Assembly: GCA_023380675.1 (NCBI GenBank) | Contig: JAMCRS010000419.1 | Location: 1-64,000, forward strand | Length of the DNA: 64,000 nt | From: Chloroflexota bacterium | GTDB lineage: Bacteria > Chloroflexota > Anaerolineae > UBA4142 | Direction of reading: 5' to 3' | In this document: positions 35,836 through 43,388 of the stretch, one piece after another | Layout: the number at the start of each line of letters is the position of its first letter | Position numbering within the stretch: position 1 is the first letter of the stretch | Position numbers and translations under genes: made by a program | Notes under the pieces: model-generated | What the model was told of the DNA's origin: nothing | The model's database searches: none | Seen by the model: the letters and a program-made list of their open reading frames with translations, nothing else

Positions 35836-36879
35836 ATGCAGCGATTCCGTTTTGGCATCATTGGAATCGGGAACATTGCGCCGGTGCATGCGGCCGCCAT
35901 CCAGGGCACGCCGGGAGGCGAACTGGTCGCGATCGCGACGCGCAACCCGGAGCGAGGCAAGGCGTTTGCGGACCAGCACGGTGCTGCCTGGTACGCGGAC
36001 TATCGGGAGCTGCTCGCGCGCTCGGATATCGACGCCGTGACCCTATGCACGCCGCATGACCTCCACTTGCCGATGACGCTCGCTGCGGCGGAGAGCGGCA
36101 AGCACGTTCTTTGCGAAAAGCCCATGGCACTGACGGTCGCCGAGTGCGACGAAATGATACAGGCCTGTCAGCGCGCCGGCACAACTCTCGGAGTCGTCTT
36201 TCAAGGGCGTTTTGAGCCGCTTGCGGTCCAACTCAAGGCGGCGTTCGATGCTCATCAGCTCGGCGAGCTGGTGTGGGTGAGCGCCAACACCGTTTGGTAC
36301 CGGTCGGATGAGTATTACAAGAGCGGGCCCTGGCGGGGGACATGGGCTCACGAAGGGGGCGGAGTCGTCATCAACCAGGCGATTCACGCCATCGATTTGC
36401 TCCAGTGGCTGGCGGGGCGGCCTCGACGGGTGACGGCCAAGGCGCGGACTCTCCATCACTCCATCGAAGTTGAAGACGCCGCGCTCGCCCTGTTGGAATA
36501 TCCAGGCGGGCGCCTCGGCCTCATTCAAGCGACCACGGCCGCTTTTCCCGGCTCGCCCGAGCGGCTCGAGTTTTACGGCACACGGGGGAGCGTGATTTAT
36601 CACAAAGGTCAGGGGCGTCTCGAATGGCATACAGTCGAGCCGCGCGAGGACCGCGTGGTAGAGGCGGCGGCAAGCAGCGGTGCCGCCGCGCCGATGGACA
36701 TTACCGCCTCGGCCCACACCGCCCAATTCCAGGATTTTGTAGAAGCGGTGAGGGACACGCGCTCACCCCGGGTGGACGGGCGCGAAGGCAGAAAAAGCAT
36801 CGAACTGGTCGAGGCGATTTATCGCTCCGCGCGGCTCGACGCACCGGTGGAACTCCCACTCGACCGTAATGTAGTATAA
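35836..36879 (+). CDS. Gfo/Idh/MocA-family sugar dehydrogenase
   Basis: The ATG at 35836, behind GGAGG at a good distance, was preferred over an overlapping TTG at 35833. The 347-residue protein has an N-terminal Rossmann fold (GIIGIGNIAPVHAAAI). The catalytic EKP motif appears as HVLCEKPMALT, and the alpha/beta C-terminal domain carries EGGGVVINQAIHAIDLLQWL. These enzymes oxidise sugars or sugar acids with NAD(P). It is the last gene of the catabolic cluster, ending seven bases before nth. The substrate is likely a uronate or an oligosaccharide-derived sugar. Confidence 0.88.
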   Translation: MQRFRFGIIGIGNIAPVHAAAIQGTPGGELVAIATRNPERGKAFADQHGAAWYADYRELLARSDIDAVTLCTPHDLHLPMTLAAAESGKHVLCEKPMALTVAECDEMIQACQRAGTTLGVVFQGRFEPLAVQLKAAFDAHQLGELVWVSANTVWYRSDEYYKSGPWRGTWAHEGGGVVINQAIHAIDLLQWLAGRPRRVTAKARTLHHSIEVEDAALALLEYPGGRLGLIQATTAAFPGSPERLEFYGTRGSVIYHKGQGRLEWHTVEPREDRVVEAAASSGAAAPMDITASAHTAQFQDFVEAVRDTRSPRVDGREGRKSIELVEAIYRSARLDAPVELPLDRNVV

Positions 36880-36886
36880 TCCCCGC

Positions 36887-37567
36887 ATGACGGACAAGCC
36901 CTCGACCTCGGAAATCCTCACCGTCGATCGCCGCCTCAAACGACTCTATGGCGAACCGACGCGACCCCGCCGCGATCCGGTTTCCCAACTCATCGGCACC
37001 ATGCTCAGCCAGGCGACGACCGACACTCAAACTGCCCGCTCCTTTGCCGAGTTGCGCCGGCGCTATCCCACGTGGGAACAAGTACGCGAGGCGCCCGTGT
37101 CGGAAATTGCCAGGGCTATCCGTTCCTCCGGCCTGTCCAGGCAAAAAGCTCCCCGCATCAAAAAGGCCCTGCAGCAAATTACGAAGGAACGCGGCCGGAT
37201 CGAGCTCAACTTTCTCGACAAGATGCCTCCCGAGGAGGCCAAGCGTTGGCTCATGAACATGGCGGGGGTGGGGCCCAAAACTGCCTCGATCGTCCTGCTG
37301 TTCAGTTTGCGCAAGCCGTTCTTCCCCGTCGACACCCACGTTTACCGCGTGACCCAGCGGCTCGGCTGGGTGCCTCTAAACGCGAGCGCGGAAAAGGCGC
37401 ACCAAATCCTCGGCGCTCTTGTTCCCCCGCGGCTCTACTTTCGTCTCCATATCAATCTCATCCGGCACGGGCGCGAAATTTGCATCGCCGGCATCCCGCG
37501 CTGCGAGCTGTGCCCACTGCAATCGCCGTGTGAGTATTATCGACGGGTAAGGAGGGGTATTTCCTGA
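36887..37567 (+). CDS. nth: Endonuclease III family DNA glycosylase
   Basis: The 226-residue protein has the helix-hairpin-helix NMAGVGPKTASIVLL with the catalytic Lys and the PVDTHVYR stretch with the catalytic Asp. The C-terminal four-cysteine cluster CIAGIPRCELCPLQSPC binds 4Fe-4S. It excises oxidised pyrimidines. It starts seven bases after the sugar dehydrogenase stop. The last 250 bases (37322-37571) are duplicated with about 13 differences at 40551-40800, on the far side of an accessory island. Confidence 0.92.
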   Translation: MTDKPSTSEILTVDRRLKRLYGEPTRPRRDPVSQLIGTMLSQATTDTQTARSFAELRRRYPTWEQVREAPVSEIARAIRSSGLSRQKAPRIKKALQQITKERGRIELNFLDKMPPEEAKRWLMNMAGVGPKTASIVLLFSLRKPFFPVDTHVYRVTQRLGWVPLNASAEKAHQILGALVPPRLYFRLHINLIRHGREICIAGIPRCELCPLQSPCEYYRRVRRGIS

Positions 37568-37571
37568 AATA
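37322..37571 (+). repeat. Direct repeat, left copy: nth 3' end
   Basis: This 250-base stretch matches 40551-40800 with a constant offset of 3,229 and about 13 mismatches by eye, mostly at third codon positions. The two copies bracket the 37.6-40.5 kb island. Confidence 0.9.
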
Positions 37572-37575
37572 CCCG

Positions 37576-37605
37576 TTGGCGTCGAATACCCTTATGTGAT
37601 AGAAT
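37576..37605 (+). promoter_or_regulatory. Promoter for the DUF433/DUF5615 pair
   Basis: TTGGCG (37576-37581) and TAGAAT (37600-37605) are 18 bases apart, with TGA before the -10 box (extended -10). The ATG at 37672 follows with an AAGGAGGT site. Confidence 0.65.
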
Positions 37606-37671
37606 CCGAGTTGCAGAGGACTATCGGAGAGGAGCTGAGGACGATAGGGGTCTTGAAGGAGGTAACGAGAG

Positions 37672-37911
37672 ATGAACATTCCCGGCTTTGACCGGATCAC
37701 GGTTGACCCTGAGATCATGGCAGGTAAGCCATGCATCCGCGGAATGCGAGTTACTGTAGCGCTTGTGCTCAACCTGCTCGCCGGCGGCATGAAACCCGAG
37801 GACATCATTCGGGACTATCCATACCTTGAGCCGGAGGATATTCGGCAAGCACTGACCTACGCCGCGTGGCTAGCTGACGAAAGGATTGTGCCGCTGGAGC
37901 AAGCGGCTTGA
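37672..37911 (+). CDS. DUF433 antitoxin-type protein
   Basis: The 79-residue protein carries the DUF433 signatures IMAGKPCIRGMRVTVALVL and YPYLEPEDIRQALTYAAW. It is probably the antitoxin and autoregulator of the DUF5615 PIN-like protein encoded 15 bases downstream. It has its own promoter and an excellent AAGGAGGT site. It is the first gene inside the island that begins after nth. Confidence 0.88.
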   Translation: MNIPGFDRITVDPEIMAGKPCIRGMRVTVALVLNLLAGGMKPEDIIRDYPYLEPEDIRQALTYAAWLADERIVPLEQAA

Positions 37912-37926
37912 CGGCAGCTTCTTCAA

Positions 37927-38301
37927 ATGAGATTCATTGCGAACATGGGCATCTCGCCCGCGACTGTTGCTTTCCTCCGAACGCTTGGCCACCAAGCCAA
38001 ACATTTACATGAAGAGAGACAGGACCGCCTGTCAGACAAGGAAATTCTGGCGAAGGCACGCAGCGAAGGTGCTATCGTGCTTACGAGCGATCTCGATTTT
38101 GGAGATTTGCTTAACGTTAGCGACGCGCCGCTGCCAAGTGTCATCATCTTTCGACTGCGGCCGCCGATGAGTGCAGATAAGGTGAACCGGTATCTGGTGA
38201 GAGTGATCCAAACCTACGCCAAAGATCTGGAGGACGGAGCACTCTTGAGTGTGAGCGAAAAGTGGATACGCATCCGTCGTCTTCCGCTGAAAGCTGGCTA
38301 G
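37927..38301 (+). CDS. DUF5615 PIN-like toxin-type protein
   Basis: The 124-residue protein begins MRFIANMGISPATVAFLRTL, a variant of the usual MKFLLDxxLSP opening with a PIN-like fold. It has the acidic motif VLTSDLDFGDLL that forms part of the presumed metal-binding nuclease site. The first acidic residue, normally an Asp in the opening LxDxN, is replaced by Asn here, which might reduce activity. It pairs with the DUF433 gene upstream as a likely type II toxin-antitoxin module. Confidence 0.85.
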   Translation: MRFIANMGISPATVAFLRTLGHQAKHLHEERQDRLSDKEILAKARSEGAIVLTSDLDFGDLLNVSDAPLPSVIIFRLRPPMSADKVNRYLVRVIQTYAKDLEDGALLSVSEKWIRIRRLPLKAG

Positions 38302-38400
38302 CTTTCAAGAGCCGGTGCGACCCTCTCCAATTCCACTGCTTTGAATTCCTCCACACTTTTTCAAGAATCCACCCAACCCCGTACAGTTGCAATCCATAGC
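38302..38400. other. Short gap in the island
   Basis: Nothing recognisable; no gene is supported. Confidence 0.4.
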
Positions 38401-38530
38401 GCCTGCGTTCCCGGTCAACACATGTCTGGCGCGTGACCCCGCGGCTCTCCTTTCACCTCCATATCAATCTGATCGAGGATGGACGGACGATCTGCCACGT
38501 GCAGAAACCAGAGTGCGACGTATGCACGGC
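38401..38530 (+). pseudogene. Degenerate nth 3'-end fragment (internal copy)
   Basis: CCTGCGTTCCCGGTCAACAC matches the P-A-F-P-V-D-T region of nth. After a deletion, the text continues into SFHLHINLIEDGRTICHVQ and CDVCTA, matching the RLHINLIRHGREIC and cysteine-cluster segments of nth. It is more diverged than the 40551-40800 copy, so it came from a different nth allele. Confidence 0.6.
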
Positions 38531-38559
38531 TGTTGCCAAGTCTGTTGACAAGCCTTATC

Positions 38560-38746
38560 GTCACTGCGAGGAGGTCGCAGACACCGCGGGTCGCTAGACC
38601 CCGCGACCCTGGCGGGGTGTCAGCGGTGCGGTTTTTGCCGACGAAGCAGTCTCATCCTCGGCAGGGTGAGATTGCGCCCGTTGAGTCCCACGGGCGCCCG
38701 CCCCGCGCCTTGGGCGGGGTCGGCCAAAAATCGGCCTCGCAGCGAC
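38560..38746 (+). repeat. MITE-like element with terminal inverted repeats (copy 2)
   Basis: It begins GTCACTGCGAG and ends CTCGCAGCGAC (inverse with one mismatch), 187 bases. The interior has the core GATTGCGCCCGTTGAGTCCC. Copy 3 at 57750-57966 is very similar over most of its length. Confidence 0.75.
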
Positions 38747-38852
38747 AGACGAAGGCGACTTTGCAACAGCCCTGGCGACGTATGCCCGCTGAAGGATGTG
38801 TGTGGGTATTATATGGTATAGTTATTGCTAGACGAGCATGCGGGAGCCGTGA

Positions 38853-39100
38853 ATGTCACCGACGATTCCAATCAAGGGCGCGGAAGCATATGCATTTCGC
38901 TTCTACTCAAGTGACATTTTGGAACCGCCACACGTCCACATCTTACGGGGCAGGAAAAAGCGAAAATCTGGCTGAAAACAATAGCAGTTGAATGGAATCG
39001 TGGCTATAGTGGACCGGAGCTCAATAAACTTTTGAGAATAGTGCGCGAGAATCGTGCAATCTTGCTGGAGTCTCGGAATGAATACTTTGGCAAAGAATAG
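38853..39100 (+). pseudogene. DUF4160 protein gene with a single-base frameshift
   Basis: From the ATG at 38853 the frame reads YAFRFYSSDILEPPHVHILR, the DUF4160 signature. It then shifts at the GGGG run 38947-38950. In the next frame QEKAKIWLKTIAVEWNRGY continues to a stop at 39098. One additional G would restore an 83-residue protein. The stop overlaps the start of a DUF2442 gene, the usual partner. Either the gene is broken or the sequence lacks one base. Confidence 0.75.
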
Positions 39101-39353
39101 AAAACGCTCAGCCGGCGTGCGTGCAACGAACGTCCGTTTTGCAGGAGATATGCTCTATGTAACTCTCAGCGACGGACGCGAAGTGGGGCTGTCGTTGCGA
39201 AGAACCAAGTGGCTCAAGTGGCTGGCTCATGCGACGCCACGAGAAAGGAACCAATGGGCGATTGAACCGCTAGGCGATGCTATCTACTGGAATGAACTGG
39301 ACGATGGAATTGAGGTCTATCACTTGCTTAGCGCACAACCGGTCAGTGGATAA
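39078..39353 (+). CDS. DUF2442 protein
   Basis: The ATG at 39078 lies inside the end of the DUF4160 gene, as is common for this pair; a GTG at 39054 would give eight more residues. The 91-residue protein reads VRFAGDMLYVTLSDGREVGLSL and later WAIEPLGDAIYWNELDDGIEV, the DUF2442 pattern. DUF4160/DUF2442 pairs are scattered on accessory DNA and have been suggested to be toxin-antitoxin-like; the function is not established. Confidence 0.82.
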   Translation: MNTLAKNRKRSAGVRATNVRFAGDMLYVTLSDGREVGLSLRRTKWLKWLAHATPRERNQWAIEPLGDAIYWNELDDGIEVYHLLSAQPVSG

Positions 39354-39524
39354 CGAATCGGGGCATGGGTTTCGTATTCACATGAACTGCCCGCCCCTTT
39401 TAGCGGGCTGAGAGTGAGGCCGATTGACTCCAAGAAATACCCGCAAAGGCAGGCACGTTATACAGCCAACGAGGAACCCTCTGCTTCCGCTGTGACCCTC
39501 TCGGTAATTGCACGCAGCGGATGG

Positions 39525-40316
39525 TTAGCCGGGATGGATCCTCCATCGCGGCTTTGCCAGTCGAGAGTGGAGTTGCACGATGAACTTAAAGTCCTCATCG
39601 TTGGGGGTATTTCCTCTGACTGGATGCATGACTTTGTTCCGGATTGCATTCGCGTCGATCAGTTCTTTGACAAGGGCCCGTTTGTCGTTGGCGGCATCCT
39701 TCGGGAGATACTTTGAGAAAAGCGGCCAGCCGTCTTCGAGAATGAGTTTGAGATGGATGAAGTCGGTGTAGCAGTATGGGCCATCGGAAGGATCGACCGC
39801 TCGCTCCCTGCGCTCAACGCATTCAATTCGAACCTTCTCCGGGATTCCCCGCCGCCACCATCCTCCCTCCTCCTGTCCGTATTCTCGCCTGAGGATTCCT
39901 TCTATAAGTGAGTGGAGGCTCTTTTCAAGATCCGTCATAAAGAAGTAGAGATCTCCAATAACCTCGCGTCGCAGGCGAAGATAGAAGGTAAGATCATCCG
40001 GATCCACGTCAATCTCGCGAGCCTGAACCTCGCGGGCGACAAGGTTGGGATCGTCTGTCGCCGATTCGACGATAACCCTATCTATTGCAGAGCGCGCCTC
40101 AGGCGGGATAGAAAAGACGATGTCGGAGAATAGGATTAAACGCTGTCCAACTGCAGTATACAGATACTGAATCACGGACCCGGGGGAGATTCCGAGCCTT
40201 TGAGCAATTTCGGAAGGAGTATTGCCCTTACGAATCATGTCCGCGCACACTCGGGGCCTTCCCACATTTCCTCCTGTGGCGATGGTCGGAACTTGTCGGG
40301 CTGTTATTTCCAACAT
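39525..40316 (-). CDS. HTH plus HEPN-like domain protein
   Basis: I chose the ATG at 40316, giving 263 residues, because the frame above it overlaps the nth fragment and lacks protein character. Residues about 15-50 form a helix-turn-helix (NTPSEIAQRLGISPGSVIQY). The C-terminal 120 residues are alpha-helical and contain the motif RNKVMH, an R-x4-H of the HEPN type found in ribonucleases and Swt1-like proteins. A DNA-binding domain joined to a putative RNase motif suggests a toxin or defence function, which is an inference. It runs opposite to the other island genes. Confidence 0.65.
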   Translation of the reverse strand: MLEITARQVPTIATGGNVGRPRVCADMIRKGNTPSEIAQRLGISPGSVIQYLYTAVGQRLILFSDIVFSIPPEARSAIDRVIVESATDDPNLVAREVQAREIDVDPDDLTFYLRLRREVIGDLYFFMTDLEKSLHSLIEGILRREYGQEEGGWWRRGIPEKVRIECVERRERAVDPSDGPYCYTDFIHLKLILEDGWPLFSKYLPKDAANDKRALVKELIDANAIRNKVMHPVRGNTPNDEDFKFIVQLHSRLAKPRWRIHPG

Positions 40317-40550
40317 TGTATTCTGAATTCTGTTGGAAGCCAAGTTCCGGCGTCGCCCGCCTGCCGCAATTGAGCGACTCACCCCACGCGCCGACCCGCC
40401 TTTGCGATACGAGGACAAGAAGTAGAGCGGCAGAGCGGCTATAGCTCGGCCCTCCAAGCTGCAAAGTGGTGTCAACCGATTAAGTCGGTTGCTCCCAATC
40501 TCTAAACGTGTCCAGCAGATCGCGCACAGTCGTAATCCGTATCTCCTGCG
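40317..40550. other. Gap between the HEPN gene and the nth fragment
   Basis: No gene is supported. The right junction (about 40541-40550) carries CTCCTGCG directly before the repeated nth sequence; the internal nth copy at 38401 begins with a similar CCTGCG. Confidence 0.4.
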
Positions 40551-40796
40551 TTCCTCGTCGACACCCACGTTTACCGCGTGACCCAGCGGCTCGGCTGGGT
40601 GCCTCTAAACGCGAGCGCGGAGAAGGCGCACGAAATCCTGGGGGCCCTCATTCCGCCGCGGCTCTACTTTCGCCTCCACATCAATCTCATCCGGCATGGG
40701 CGCGAAATTTGCAGCGCCGGCATCCCGCGCTGCGAGCTGTGCCCACTGCAATCGCCGTGTGAGTATTATCGACGGGTAAGGAGGGGTATTTCCTGA
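40551..40796 (+). pseudogene. Truncated second copy of the nth 3' end
   Basis: This encodes the last 81 codons of nth from FLVDTHVYRVTQRLGWVPLN to the natural stop, with no start of its own. It matches 37322-37567 with about 13 differences, mostly silent, so it comes from a related allele that was itself under coding selection. It marks the right edge of the island. Confidence 0.85.
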
Positions 40797-40800
40797 AATA
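40551..40800 (+). repeat. Direct repeat, right copy: nth 3' end
   Basis: Partner of 37322-37571. The match ends at ATTTCCTGAAATAC in both copies, just past the nth stop, after which the sequences differ. Confidence 0.9.
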
Positions 40801-40851
40801 CTACCGGAAGGTGATGAGAAAGAGGAAATGGGCGAGCGCGCGTAAGCGCGG

Positions 40852-43101
40852 TCACCCGGCCAGCCGCCGGGCCAGCCGAGAGTTACGCGCGGCAATCTTG
40901 TTGTTGTGTACCGCAATGGCGATGGCTTTGTGGGTTCCGACCAGCACGACCAATTCCTTGGCGCGCGTGATCGCCGTGTACAGCAGGTTCCGCTGCAGCA
41001 TCATATAGTGCTGGGTCAAGAGCGGAATCACGACGGCGGGATATTCGCTCCCTTGGGCTTTGTGCACGCTCATCGCAAACGCGTGGACCAGTTCGTCCAG
41101 CTCGCCAAACTCGTACGCGACTCGTTCGCCCTCGAAATCCACCCCGATCTGCTGCTCTTCTAAATCAATCTCCACGATGCGTCCCAGGTCGCCGTTGAAC
41201 ACCTGCTTGGTGTAATTGTTCCGTGTCTGGAGGACCTTGTCCCCGACCCGAAAGACGCGGCTCCCGTGCCGCCATTCCCGTTTTCCTGCCTCGGGCGGAT
41301 TCAGCGTCTCTTGCAGCCGCCGGTTCAGCTCGCTCACTCCGATCGGGCCGCGATGCATCGGGCTCAGCACCTGGACGCCTTCGACGGGATCGAACCGAAA
41401 CCGCCGCGGAATCCGCGTCGTGACGACGTCGAGGACGCGGGCGGCGGCCTGCTCCGGCTCGCTTTCCGGGAAGAGGAAAAAGTCGCGCGCCGTCTTTGCG
41501 AACAGCGGCATCTCGCCGCCATTGACCCGGTGCGCGTTGACGACGATGAGGCTCTCCTCCGCCTGGCGGAAAATCACGTCCAGCCTGACGACCGGCACGA
41601 CTTTTGACTCGATCAGATCGCGGAGCACATTCCCTGCGCCGACCGATGGCAATTGGTCTGGGTCGCCGATGAGCAGGACATGGGTCGTGATATCCACTGC
41701 CTTGACGAACGCATTCATGAGGAGCAAATCGACCATCGACAGTTCGTCCACGATGAGGAGGTCGGCGTCGAGGGGATTGTCGCGGTCGCGTACGAACTTG
41801 ATACCTTCGAACGGCTTGAATTCGAGCAGACGATGCAGCGTTTGTGCGGGCTCGCCCGTCGTCTCGCTCAGGCGTTTGGCCGCGCGACCGGTCGGCGCGG
41901 CGAGTTTAAAGGTGTGGCGTTTCGCCTTTAAGAGCTGGAGAAGCGCGCGGACTGTTGTCGTCTTGCCCGTGCCCGGCCCGCCGGTGAGAATCGACACCTT
42001 GGATGTGAGCGCCGTCCGGATCGCCTCCCGCTGCTTGTCCGCGAGCACCATGGCGCCCGCCGCCGTGTTCCTTGCGGTATGAACGTGCGTCAAGGGATGG
42101 CCCTGCAGCGGAGAGGTTGCGCTTTTTGCGGCGTCTCCACCCAGCCAATGGAAAGCCGTGTTCCAATCCAGGGCGCGGAAATCGGCGAGACGACTGTGCC
42201 GACTCGCGAGGATCTGCTTGAGGCGATTCGCGACGCCAACCTCGGCGCGGTAGAACGGTGTGAGATAGACCGCGTCGTCCTCGACGATGACCTCTTCTTG
42301 CTTGGCCAAGTGTTCAATCGCCGGCTCAATTTGCTCGGCCCGCGCTCCCAGGATTTCGGCCGACTTGTCGACCAGTTCGTCGCGAACGGCGAAGACGTGC
42401 CCGTCATCGCTAAACGCTCCCAACACATACTCGATGCCGGCTTCGATCCGAGCGGGATCGTCTGCCCGGATGCCCAGCGCGCGGGCGATCTTGTCCGCCG
42501 TGAGGAAACCGATGCCATAAATATCGCGGGCCAGGCGATACGGTTCGTTCCGCAGGACGTGGAGAGCGCCGTCGCCGTAGGCTTTATAGATCTTGACCGC
42601 GAGGGAGGTGCTCACGCCGTGGCTCTGCAGAAAGAGCATCACTTCTTTGATCTGCTTTTGCTCCTGCCAGCCGCGTTGAATGAGCGCGATCCGTTTGGGT
42701 CCCACCCCCTCGACCTCGTTCAGCCGCTCGGCCCCGCCGTCGATGACCTCAAGCGTCTCCATGCCAAAATGTTTCACGATGCGTTCGGCGGTGACGGGGC
42801 CGATCCCTTTGATGAGACCGGAACCCAGGTACCGGCGCAGCCCCTCTACTGTGGCGGGGAGTTGGAGCGAAAATCGGCGGATCTCGAACTGGCGGCCGTG
42901 CCGCGGGTGGTTGACCCAGATGCCTTCGAGCGCAAGGGATTCTCCTACGCTCGCGCCCATGAGGTTACCAATGACTGTGACAATAGGCGCATTGTTCTCA
43001 GGGAGAAAGCGGGCGACGGTATAGCCGTTCTCTTCATTATAGAAGGTGATCCGCTCAATCGTACCCCGCAGGGATGAAAGCGGCACGGAGGGAATCGTCA
43101 T
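40852..43101 (-). CDS. recD2: ATP-dependent DNA helicase RecD2
   Basis: I placed the start at the ATG at 43101, seven bases downstream of a TATAAT; the longer frame above it lacks family character. The 749-residue SF1B helicase has an N-terminal OB-like region and helix-hairpin-helix repeats (GLIKGIGPVTAERIVKHFG). Walker A reads GGPGTGKTTTVRALL and Walker B LIVDELSMVD. GDPDQLPSVGAGNVL and the late motif SVHKAQGSEYPAVVIP follow. It unwinds DNA 5'-3' in repair and genome maintenance without RecBC. It is transcribed alone. Confidence 0.93.
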   Translation of the reverse strand: MTIPSVPLSSLRGTIERITFYNEENGYTVARFLPENNAPIVTVIGNLMGASVGESLALEGIWVNHPRHGRQFEIRRFSLQLPATVEGLRRYLGSGLIKGIGPVTAERIVKHFGMETLEVIDGGAERLNEVEGVGPKRIALIQRGWQEQKQIKEVMLFLQSHGVSTSLAVKIYKAYGDGALHVLRNEPYRLARDIYGIGFLTADKIARALGIRADDPARIEAGIEYVLGAFSDDGHVFAVRDELVDKSAEILGARAEQIEPAIEHLAKQEEVIVEDDAVYLTPFYRAEVGVANRLKQILASRHSRLADFRALDWNTAFHWLGGDAAKSATSPLQGHPLTHVHTARNTAAGAMVLADKQREAIRTALTSKVSILTGGPGTGKTTTVRALLQLLKAKRHTFKLAAPTGRAAKRLSETTGEPAQTLHRLLEFKPFEGIKFVRDRDNPLDADLLIVDELSMVDLLLMNAFVKAVDITTHVLLIGDPDQLPSVGAGNVLRDLIESKVVPVVRLDVIFRQAEESLIVVNAHRVNGGEMPLFAKTARDFFLFPESEPEQAAARVLDVVTTRIPRRFRFDPVEGVQVLSPMHRGPIGVSELNRRLQETLNPPEAGKREWRHGSRVFRVGDKVLQTRNNYTKQVFNGDLGRIVEIDLEEQQIGVDFEGERVAYEFGELDELVHAFAMSVHKAQGSEYPAVVIPLLTQHYMMLQRNLLYTAITRAKELVVLVGTHKAIAIAVHNNKIAARNSRLARRLAG

Positions 43102-43108
43102 GGGAGAG

Positions 43109-43114
43109 ATTATA
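43109..43114 (-). promoter_or_regulatory. -10 box implying a leaderless recD2 transcript
   Basis: TATAAT on the minus strand lies seven bases before the recD2 ATG, so transcription would begin at or next to the start codon. No Shine-Dalgarno sequence is seen and the -35 region is weak. Confidence 0.5.
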
Positions 43115-43388
43115 GCGCAAATCTCGGGCGGCCGCATGAGGAGCCCAAGCGCGCGCCACCTCAATAGGCCAGGGGGTGCGGGAAAACGTGTTTCCAACTC
43201 TAACATTGACGTTTTTCCTCGAACATCTTATACTGGTAATTGGCCATGGCGCGTGCTCTACCTCGCAGCACACGTTTCCTTTCGCCGTCCAATTTCCCCC
43301 CGGTTTCCAGCATCCTTCAAAGTTGAGCGGAAGGCACGCCGGGCGGGCTTGGGCTCACTCGGACCACGATAGCGGAGAGAAGGCAGTG

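Noticed and set aside
38479..38991. Plus-strand frame of 170 codons in the island
   Set aside because: It runs through an nth fragment, a MITE-like element and the DUF4160 gene in the wrong frame.
39054..39077. Upstream GTG start for the DUF2442 gene
   Set aside because: It adds residues unlike the family; the ATG at 39078 matches the usual start.
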